DNA from: Parachlamydiaceae bacterium
GTDB lineage: Bacteria > Chlamydiota > Chlamydiia > Chlamydiales > Parachlamydiaceae
NCBI GenBank assembly: GCA_003164155.1
Contig: PLSG01000131.1
Coordinates: 1 to 12,867, forward strand
Direction of reading: 5' to 3'
DNA: 12,867 nt
Shown here: positions 1 to 9,500 of the stretch, one piece after another
Numbering within the stretch: position 1 is the first letter of the stretch
How the letters are laid out: every line of letters begins with the position of its first letter
Translations under genes and position numbers: made by a program
Notes under the pieces: model-generated
Told to the model about the DNA's origin: nothing
The model's database searches: none
The model's input: only the letters and a program-made list of their open reading frames with translations

Positions 1-81
1 AAAGAACACAAAAGAAGAGAAGTAGAGTAATAACTCTGAGTATTACCCCTCATTTGAACCATGCCCTTTTTTGTGTTCTTT
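1..81. repeat. 13-bp perfect inverted repeat enclosing a smaller hairpin
   Basis: AAAGAACACAAAA at 1-13 is the exact reverse complement of TTTTGTGTTCTTT at 69-81, with 55 bases between. The enclosed stretch contains a second imperfect palindrome at 27-46 (GTAAT-A-ACTC / GAGT-ATTAC, one bulged A and almost no loop). The left arm begins at base 1, so the repeat may extend beyond the window. The role is unknown: a structured 3' end of an upstream transcript, a protein-binding site, or a small mobile-element remnant are all possible. Confidence 0.5.
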
Positions 82-145
82 GAGTTCATTTGCGGCCATC
101 CCTTTGGATTTGTTACCCGTATGTGACTATTTTCGAACCATGCCC
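56..145. repeat. 11-bp direct repeat pair in the intergenic region
   Basis: GAACCATGCCC occurs at 56-66 and again at 135-145, 79 bases apart. Neither copy lies in a supported gene. Flanking similarity is weak, so this may be chance, a binding-site pair, or the trace of a local duplication. Confidence 0.4.
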
Positions 146-322
146 GAAATTTTGTCCGAAAAAATGAACAAAACCCACCCTAGGACGCGAAATTTAACCC
201 ATTGTCTGAATCGCAAGTCAGACTTTTTGAAATTGAATTTCCGTTTCTTTCTTTACAAATTCTTAACGTGAAATTAATTTTTCCTTTATAGATGCCTTGC
301 TTTTTTTGTTAATTAAAATTGT
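82..322. other. AT-rich intergenic region without a recognisable gene
   Basis: I see no supported gene here. A 66-codon open frame at 71-271 begins with TTG inside the inverted repeat, has no Shine-Dalgarno sequence, and encodes a low-information peptide. The sequence becomes richer in T toward 230-310. No tRNA or riboswitch fold was recognised, and the region reads as a leader or intergenic spacer upstream of the promoter at 323. Confidence 0.5.
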
Positions 323-351
323 TTGACTGGAAAGTGTTGTGTATGTAAAAT
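323..351 (+). promoter_or_regulatory. Sigma70/sigma66-type promoter for the leader ORF and giant gene
   Basis: TTGACT (323-328) is separated by exactly 17 bases from TAAAAT (346-351). Each hexamer matches the consensus at five of six positions, and spacing is optimal. Transcription would start near 358, giving a leader of about 31 nucleotides before the ATG at 389. This placement argues that the TTG at 323 is a -35 element and not a start codon, and that the first intended codon of the transcript is the ATG at 389. Confidence 0.7.
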
Positions 352-373
352 TGGAGTATTATTAATTTGTTTT

Positions 374-378
374 GAAGG
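374..378 (+). promoter_or_regulatory. Ribosome binding site deciding the ATG at 389
   Basis: GAAGG lies 10 bases before the ATG at 389 and within the short leader predicted from the promoter. It is a moderate Shine-Dalgarno match. It matters because the downstream TTG at 530 has nothing comparable: the bases before it read CAGCGCACCTACAGA. Confidence 0.5.
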
Positions 379-388
379 TTTTATAAAT

Positions 389-514
389 ATGCTTAATCCA
401 GCTAATGCTTCCCCGTCGCCTAAACATGCACTCCCTAAAGCCAAGGCGCCTGCGCCTTATTTGGCGAGGGGCGAAATGGATCAGAAAATCCAGGCTTTCG
501 CAAACAAGCACTAA
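389..514 (+). CDS. 41-codon leader ORF, probable original N-terminus of the giant protein
   Basis: The peptide starts MLNPANASPSPKHALPKAK and ends with KIQAFANKH before TAA at 512-514. It is Pro/Ala/Lys-rich with no hydrophobic segment. I chose the ATG at 389 because a good promoter (323-351) and GAAGG fit it. An in-frame TTG lies upstream at 323 but falls in the -35 hexamer. The frame is identical to that of the giant gene, with only the TAA and five sense codons before the TTG at 530. I infer that this is the severed N-terminus of the giant protein, because its basic, proline-rich character suits a cytoplasmic segment ahead of the membrane helix and the giant gene lacks its own start signals. 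Alternatives are a short regulatory ORF controlling downstream translation by coupling, or a sequencing error creating the stop. No function can be assigned to the peptide alone. Confidence 0.55.
   Translation: MLNPANASPSPKHALPKAKAPAPYLARGEMDQKIQAFANKH
443..458 (+). other. GC-rich hairpin inside the leader ORF
   Basis: AAGGCGCCTGCGCCTT is a perfect inverted repeat (7-bp arms around CT, or in RNA a 6-bp stem with a CCTG loop). It lies about 70 bases before the TTG at 530. No T-run follows, so it is not an intrinsic terminator. It could slow ribosomes or be an incidental effect of Ala/Pro codons. Confidence 0.4.
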
Positions 515-529
515 CAGCGCACCTACAGA

Positions 530-3500
530 TTGGGGAGTTTCTTTTTTGCTCCGTGGGACTGGAGTATTAAAAATGTAAAACAGCTGTATGTCCAAAATTC
601 TAAGCTACGCGCGGCAAGCCTGGCTATGGCCTCGCTGGCTTTGGGCATTTTGCTAATGCCCATGGCTGTATTTGGCTACACTTTGCGCTTAATAGGCAAC
701 AGAGGCGCTTTATATGCCCCTAACGCAAGCTCTTCCACTGAGGCCCCCAACCATTTTCGTCCACCTGCCGCTGCGTCTACCCCCCCTTTGCCGAGTTTAA
801 ATGGAAGGCTTAAACCACTTGTGAAAACTGAGCGACCTTCTCCTCCTAAACCACCTGCAAAGCCTTCGCCTTTAGCAGGACCTTCGGCAGCAAGATCGCC
901 CGTGGATATTTCAAGGGTAGTAGGCCACGTAGCCCCCACAAAATTAACGCCCAGCGTGAAACCTCCTGAAGTACCTAAGACACCTGCAGCAGCTAAGCCT
1001 GTCGTCGAGTCAAAGCTAAGCGCGGCACCAGCCGCACCTGCGGTCGAGATGCCTAAAAAAGAAATTGCTGCATTGAGTCAAAATAGACCTGCCAGCGCGG
1101 CCCCCGTCAAACCTGCGGTCAATATGCCTAAAAGAGAGATTGCTGCCTTGAGCCAAGATAGACCAGGTAGAGTACAGGCTATTTTTGAAGATGCGCAGCT
1201 GTGTCAACCACCTGCGACGCCTAAAATGGGTGCTTCCGACTTTGCCCCAGGTTCGGTAGTGTATGTCCAGCGTCCCAAGCCTTTGTTTTCTAGGGGAGAA
1301 AAGCCTCTGCGCCTAATTCCAAGTTGGGAGAAAGCCCTGGAGACATTAAAAGAAGTCATTTCCGCCGAAGAAGTCGATTTGCAGTCTCCTCTTTTCTCCT
1401 CCAAAGAAATCGAAAGCCTTTCGCTTGTCAGGCAACCCTACACTTCCTTTTCGACCACTCCCATAAGTAAGTCACTATTGGCGCATGTGCATGGCGACAT
1501 CTTTATCTCTAAGACCGGTTTGGAGGGGGGGCAAGCCCAAAGTGCCCTAAACCTGATGCGTGACTTTTTGCGCAGGGAACTCTCATCTACAGCTTTGACA
1601 AGCTTATCTTCTTCGCCCCCCCGTCAGCCATCTTGCGCGCGATCAGCGCTATTGTCTTTAGTAGAAAATGGAAGTGAGAACTGTGCCCATTTAGCCCAAG
1701 CAAGCGGGGGGGGGCCCGATCAATTGAACAAAGTGAAAACGGAATACCAGCTGCGCATGGGCCGTTTCATCCGCGAAAATGCTTCTAAATCAGTGGCTAG
1801 TGCCTTTTTGCATCCGGGCGGGTGGATAGGCAATCCTCAAGGACACGCCTTGTATTATGAGATTACGAAGCAGTCCAACGAAAAATACAGCTTCAAGGTC
1901 TATAACACCGGAGCGGGCCTAGAATACCACGCTTGTTTGACTATCGATGCAGAAGAACGCTTTCAGCCCTTTATGGAATACCGCGATATCCACCCTGAAG
2001 CGCTTTTAGAAGAAAGCTTTATCACGGCGCTCATCGAATTGGAGCATCTCAATAAGACTCCCAGCGGTTTAGAAACCCGGTATATGGCTAATGAGATCTA
2101 TGAGAAGGTGATTCCTTCTCTGGGCGGGCGGCATGTGCCTCCGAGTGATAAACTGGAAGCGTATATCGTTCCACAACACTCAGGGACATGTACTTGGGCA
2201 GCGCTTATGGCTGTGGCCCACCATCACCTGCCAGAAACTGGGACTAGCGGTAATTTTCAGCATTTCCGTTATCAGATTGGCTTACAGAGTTTGGCCATCT
2301 TTTATAATGAGAACAAAGGGGGATTAGTCGCCGACGAGGAAGCGCGCCATTTGTTGCGCAAAAGTGCCGAGCATTTGGCTAAAGAAACATTGGGGGCTTT
2401 TAAAGCTGGCAAAGTCAGCTTGCTCGAACTACAACAAGCCTATGCTACGCTTAGCGACATACTGCTGCACGTAGAACAAGCCGACCGCACATACCTGCAT
2501 ATGCATGGACTTGATACATCCGTCGTGCTAGAAAAAACTAAAGATCGCTTTGGCTTTGTAGGAAGAATGAAAACGACTCCTTTTTTGCCAGCCGAACCCT
2601 TGCAGCCCACGCACTATAGGGCGTTGGACTGGGATTTTTCTAAACCGCTGCATCTCCGCACACTGGATGTGGACTTGCAAAGGTTTGGCAGCCTCATGCA
2701 TGAACTTTATGAGCAGCGAGCGCTTGCCGCGACAATTATCTCGCATATTCACTGCCTCTTCGATCAACTCCCCATCCCTACGCACGATAAAGATGATTTT
2801 TGGCTAAATCTGCCGCCTGAAAAACGGCTAGCCTGTATGCAGAGCATTTGCCGAGTCAGCGAATTGTTTATTCAAACCGTTAACCAAATGGTCCACAGTC
2901 CGGAGAAAATGCAGGAAAACCAACTTTGCATATATAAGGGCTTAGCCATCCAACACCGCCTTATGAGAGAGTGGGCCCGAGCGGCCGGATTATTCCAAGA
3001 GGTAGCTGCGCTGGGCATGCCCTATAAAAAAATTGTAGAGAGACTTTTAGGGGATAGAGCGGGATCAAATCAGGAATATCAAATCACCCAGGGCGACTAT
3101 AATTTTTACGATAGTCGTAAAAAACGACAGTTTCATGCTTTGCTTCACTATTTTGAGCAGATCCAGGCTAATAATGTAGAAACAGACAAGTATTTAGGGC
3201 TTGAATCGCATACCTTTAAGATGGACCCTCTCGAGCACATAGATACGCCTGCTTTTATCTTTATGCGCCAATATCTTTGCCAAAGTGCGGGATGGGAGCG
3301 GTTATTAAAATGCTTTCCAGAAGTAGCGCCTTTTCCCGAGCATATCAAGTTGGTCTATGCTCTAGGAGATATGACGGGGGAGATTGCACCGCCGGAGTTT
3401 TGCTATCTCAAAAGGCAAGCTTTAATATTTGATTTGCTTTTCTCTGTGAAAATGGATGTCAGTTTGCCTTTCCCTAATGCAGAAGATCAGCCTCTTTTAA

Positions 3501-6500
3501 TTACTTCTAAACCAATGAAAGTTGAGAGTGAAGTTTATGTAGTGACTAATTTTTGCAAGGCAAAAAAGGTTGATGCAGATCACTATGGCAGCAGCTTAAA
3601 AGACTCCAAGCTGGCGGTAGCTTTAAATATAGTACGCCAAAAGAGCGACTTAACCCAACGCTCGATTTTAAGCGATCCCACTTTTAACGATTTAAAAGTT
3701 GAATTTCCCCTTTTAAGTAAATTTCAAGATGTGGAGGAACTGCGGGATTTATTGTGTCTGCTTTGTCATGACAGGACGGGGGGCATAGCGCTTGCTCGCG
3801 GCCCTGATACATTTAGGATGCCCAAGCTTTTGGCGCATTTTAGTAAGTATTTACAGCAACTCGAAAAGCCCGATTACCAGGCATTTTTTAAAAAACTCCT
3901 CTTTGAAGGTATGGTGGTGGAAGTCTGTGCGGCAGACGCGCCTTTCTTTGTGCCTGCTCTGAGGGAATTTATAGATAAGGGCTATGCTAAATTCAAAAAA
4001 GAAAACAAAACTCAAGCCATGCAGTTCTTTTTGAATGTGGTTTGTCTACTTGAAAGCCATCTAAAAGGACATGCATTGGGCTTTGCGTTTAACGTGAGAA
4101 ACGAGATAGCCTCCCTTTTATTGCATTGCAAAGATGATTGCGTAAGTGGACAGTACCATCAAATATGCGCCGCTAGCTATTTTCCCTTTTCTGCGCCGCT
4201 GGCCCCAAGCGACGTACAAACACTTTTGAGCTCTACAATTTTTTTGCGTGCGCATCCCTTGCCTAAGGCACTTTCCGATGCATTCCTTGAAAACCAAATT
4301 GAAAAAGCTTTGCTTCAAGGCGCACAAGGCATTCAAAAAGCCCTACAGCAGCCTAATCTCAAGGATAGCCTATTGCATGCCGCCATAAATGCCATCTTTC
4401 CAGGTAAAATTCCCAAAGGAGAGCGCTGGGATACTACAACCTATTTCCCCCTATGCGTCAGTGAGAGTGGTAAATATTCGTTGCATGCCTGTGAAGGCGC
4501 TTTTTATGAGGAAAACTGCCAGATCAGTGTCCTTCCCGAAGCGATCACTACGAAGCATGCTTATTGCGCGGTTTTTTCGCACAACAGGTTTAAAGCTAAA
4601 AAAGTATCATCCTCAGCTTATACCTTTGCAGATGAACGTGGGATTCCCTCGCGCATAGTGTTTGATGAACCAGCTATGGCCATTCACAAGCAGCTTAAAC
4701 ATCAACAGGGGAGTCTGCAATGGTATGAGTTTATTAGCGCAGATAAACTTCCGCACACTTTAAGAAAATTTGCCGCGCTAAACCAAGAGGAGCCAACTGC
4801 CTTGGGCAGTCTTGACCTGATAGACTCTTATACACATTGGCTTTCTTTGCCTCTAGAACGCGAAGAAAAATCTGATTTTGAATTTAAGTCTTCTGCAGCC
4901 ATTTACCAGCCTGTTTCCTTTGCTGTGACGCCAAGTGATGCACCCGAGATCTTGTTGCTGGATAAAAAAAGCGCCGCGCTTACCCACTGTCTGCATTTGA
5001 CAGCTGATTTAGGAGGGGTGAAGTACATCGCATCTGTGCGGAGAATGCCCACGGAAACTTTGCCAGAGTTAAGGCTGATGGATATTTACCACGCACCTGT
5101 GGTTCCCCAAAATGATCCCAGAGTGCCGCCACTTTTATCCTTGTCAACAGGGGAGCTTTTGCCTCCTCCCTTGCCTTACGACTTTTTCAAGCAAATTGAA
5201 GATATCGCCTATGTTAATGTCTGGAAAGATCCTGTCAGCGCTCAACCCGTTTTTATGGAGCTGCCTCGCCTTGGGTTGCAGTTTAAAGTACAGGAAATCG
5301 GAGGACAATTGCGGGCGCGCAGCTTGCAGATACCTGGATTTTTTATCGCCAGCCAACAGCGCATGCGCAGTCTAGCCGATTTCAAGAACTTCCTTGTTTT
5401 AGAGGATGCTTGCGGTGAGAAGCAAAAAGTGCTCATTCCGCGCCGCCAAGTTGATTCTATGAAAAAAGGCACGCTTTCCACCGCTTTGCAACTCCAACAG
5501 GCGCCAGTGGATGGCCAGAATGTTGAGGCAGAGAACTTCTTGGTATATGATGTGCGAGATAAACGTCTATGCAGTGATTTAGCGGAACACAACCTCTTTT
5601 TAGCCTATATTTCGCTAGGTAAAAAGAATTATGTCCAAACTGTGCACTATCTCAGAGAGTACGCTGTAAAACCGCAGGCCTATACGCCTGCCGAACAGCA
5701 GCTTTTTAGGTGGATCCAAGAGCTTTATGTGATTACCAAGGACGGCGATCCCAAGGCCTGGGCGGCCTACTTATGTGCTGCCGCCCAGCTATATGTCAAT
5801 GAGAAAAGCGCGGCGCGCAAATCTAGAGCGCTCATAGAAATCACGCCACAAGAACTTGAAACGCAAGCCAAATATTGGAACAAGGTGGCCAACCGCTATG
5901 CAGATTATCTAGGACTGGCTGAATACACCCATACTTTAAAATTAGAAAAACGAGAAATTTGTGCGCTTTTAAAAAGCTTCGTTGAACGGGGTTTTGCGGA
6001 CGTGGCCTGGATCGGCCATTTGCGCCAACTGGAACCTGATTATGTTTTGCCCCCATCTGCTCTTAAAGCAATTCAGCATGATCGCCTTCCCATGGAAAGA
6101 GCCCTTAGCTCTATTTTGAATATGCCCACACAAGTGTCAGAGAGCTTTTTGTTGGACTACACTGTTCTCTCCCGCTGCATCAGAGCTTTAAAGCGCAATG
6201 AAAACGAAGAGAAAGCCCAGAAAGAAGAGAAAGCCCAGAAAGAAGAGAAAGTCCAGAAAGAAGAAAGTGTCTTTAAAAGAGTGTTGAGGCCTTCCAAGAA
6301 GTGGTTTGAGGAGCATTTTCTCTATTATTATAACCGTGCTAAAAGCCGCGATCTCCAAGTAATGCGCGAATTGAAGCGTGAACTGGAGTTTAGCAAGTTA
6401 GCCGGGGTTGTGCGTTCAAGCGTACGCAAGAGCGATGCTGAGCTTGAGGGGGTCTTAAATGCGCAAGCTTCCTCAGACGACAATGCTAGCATTCAAGGGC

Positions 6501-9500
6501 TGCGCCAATTTCTCCTATGCGTGAGCCATAGTCCTGCTCGATTTCCAACTAGCGACATGCTGATAGCTATGGCCAGTGGCAATTATAATGAGCTCTCTAA
6601 TAATGCCCATCAGTACACTGAGATCTGTGAAAAGATTTGGGAAAAGCTCAACGCATTCCAAGTAGCTCCTAAGACCATAGAAACGCGCCTGGCAAGAATA
6701 TCCTCCAGAGGGACTTCCTCTATGGGATCCGCTAAGTCAGCCGCGGTGTTTTTGTATACCCCCGTGGTGATGCGAGCTTCGCGCGCTCTGCTGGTTAAGC
6801 CTGCCATCATCGACGCGCTGTTTGATCAACCAAGAGAGCGGTCGACGCAGATACTTTCAGAGGCAGAGGGGAGAGAGCTAAAAAGCTACCTGACAGGTTT
6901 TCTCCACGCTCAAAGCGATTTGGAAGTCGCCTTGAAAAAAGCCGCCCAACCGCGTTACACTCTAAAGGCGCCCTCTTCGGCCTCTGTAGCCTTTCCTCAA
7001 CTCATGAGATCTTATGAAACCATTTCGATGCGCTTAAAAGCCCTGCATACGCAACTCATGGTCCAAAAAGTAGAGTTGTATAAAGCTGGCTTGCGCTCTG
7101 AATGCCACATCCTCACTATGGCTAATAAACGCCAGGCAGAGCCTTTGAGCGGTTTACTGAGCGAAATGCAAATACAAGCTACCGAGAAGGTCGATTTGAC
7201 CATCTCCGAGCTCTTGATCTACTTTGTGCAAAAGGACTTTGCAGGGCTCCAAAAATGCAATCCAAGCCTTTCACAAGTCGAAATAAAAACTATTTTTGAT
7301 AATATCACCGAATACCTCATCCAGCAGACCCGTCGGCAGCAGATCGAAAAAAGCTTGCATACCGCGGCCGAAATAAACCGGCATGCATCCATTTCCAACG
7401 CTGATCCCGTCATGCAAGAGCTAACTAATCGGCTGCATAGAGAATTGAGTGTCATAAGGGCGAATTTCGATCTGAACAATTATCCAGAATTTTTGCTCTT
7501 TGAATATTGCTCCGGTTTGATTTTGCGCCAAGATCAAGTGGATAATCTCACGGCGATGATGACTCCACAGGGCAATCCTCACCTCATTTTGCAGATGATC
7601 ATGGGGTCAGGAAAATCCAAGGTGTTCTTGCCCATTTTAGCGTTAAAAAACGCCGACGGCGAACATCTTTCTGTTGTGGTGGTGCCAGAAGCTCTTTATG
7701 AGACGGTCACTCAAGACATGCATGTGCAGTCGCGTGGCATTTTTCAGCAAAAGATGCATATGCTGGATTTCGATCGCAATACCGCGTTTACACCTCGCAA
7801 GCTCACGGATCTGTACAACCGGCTGGAATCCATGCGCACGCGCAAAGAGTATGTGATTATGACCAATAAAAGCTTGGCATGCCTGGCGCTTAAGTTCAAA
7901 GAAGCCCTGAGCATGGCTGGCGGTGGCACTGCCGCTACTCCAGAACTTGACGAGAACATTCGCCTCTTGCGCCAGATTCTCATTCTTTTCAAAGACAAGG
8001 GGAAGGCTATCATCGATGAAGCCGATTCGATCTTAAGCAGTCAGCGCGATGTCATTTTTACCATTGGAGAGCCCGAAAGCCTGCATAAGCTTAATCGCCA
8101 TATCGCCGTAGAGCTCTATAGGACATTGATTAAGGCCTTTCCCACAGGCTTAGCTGCTATGACCGAAGAGGGCTATAAAAAATGTAAGGCCATGCTTGTT
8201 GACCAGTTTTTGCTACACGCGCGCACGCAAGATCCGCATTTGAAGGAATTTTTCGGCAAGCTGACTAAACTAGATATGGAAGGCATTCGCATTTATCTAT
8301 CCGATGCGGCTGTTTCGGAGGATCTTTTGGAGAAGCTCCTGGCACCTATGGAGTTATCCACGACTAGCGTCGAAGGCCTAAAGAGTTTGCTCGGGTTGAT
8401 TAGAGGAGAGCTTAATCAGCTGTTGCCACTCACCTTGTGCAAAAGATGCGACGTCGACTATGGCTTTTCGCATGACGCAAGTAGAGCTTTGGCGACGCCT
8501 TATGTAGCAAATAATACTCCCAATGAGACCTCGCAGTTTGGAAATCCTTACGTCCTGTTGAACTACACCGTGCAGATGTACCTCCAAAAGGGGATACCCG
8601 TACATACCCTGCGCAGTCATATTCAGCGCTTGCAGCACGAAGCTCAGGCAGCTTTGAGTGCGGATAGCTCGGCAGACCTCAAGCAGTTAGCTCCCTATCA
8701 TGAGTTTATAGCTATTTGCGGGGGAGAGCGAGATATTCCCTTTTTTGAATGCACCGAGAGGGATTTTGAAGCTATAACTAAAGATTTAAATAGTAGTGTC
8801 GATCGCGTATTGGACTACTTGCGCGATCATGTCTTGCCAAAAATCAAGATTTACAGTCAGCAGATTTCGATGAACTCGCAAGGCCTGGTGGATCTTTTTA
8901 AACAGACTCAGGGCTTTACGGGGACTCCTTGGAATAAAGACACTTATCATGACAAGCTCAAGACCGTTTTAGCTAGTGGTACGGAAGGGCAGACCCTCAT
9001 TATCTTGAAGAAACAATGCGAAGGACGCCTGGTTAGGCTGTCTTCCGCAGCTTTTCCTCAAGTGATCACGGACATGCTGGCGGCACATGCCGCTTCGCAC
9101 CACTTTAAAGCCATCATCGATACAGGGGCTATCTTCAATGGCATTGCCAATGAAAAAGTTGCTGAAGAGCTGTTAAAGCAAGTCAAAGAGCCCATCAAAG
9201 GGATCTGCTTTTACCAAGGCGACGCATGCGTCATCTGGGAAAAAGGGCGCAGCCGTCCCATCCCTTTTCATGAGTCCTTACTGCGTGACTTCGAGAGGTT
9301 TACCTATTATGATCAAAGGCATACCATCGGCAGCGATATCTCTCAAGCCCCTTTTGCCCACGCCATTGTGACCATGGGCAAAGACTTGATGTGGCGCGAT
9401 CTGGCCCAAGGGGTGTGGCGGATGCGCGGACTGGAATCTCGCGGTCAAACTATCTCACTGGTATATCCTCAAGCGGTAGAAGAACTCATACGCCAAGTTT

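Noticed and set aside
130..150. tRNA T-arm-like GGTTCGAA on the minus strand
   Set aside because: No complementary T-stem, anticodon arm or acceptor stem can be formed around it.
71..271. 66-codon plus-strand ORF in the left intergenic region
   Set aside because: TTG start with no ribosome binding site, located in the inverted repeat; the peptide shows no domain or bias of a real gene.
323..388. Extension of the leader ORF to the upstream TTG at 323
   Set aside because: The TTG is part of the -35 hexamer of a strong promoter, so it would not be transcribed from it; ATG 389 has the ribosome binding site.
5242..5592. 116-codon minus-strand ORF and similar antisense ORFs within the giant gene
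   Set aside because: They lie opposite a continuous, motif-bearing coding frame and have no start signals or recognisable content; they are frame shadows.
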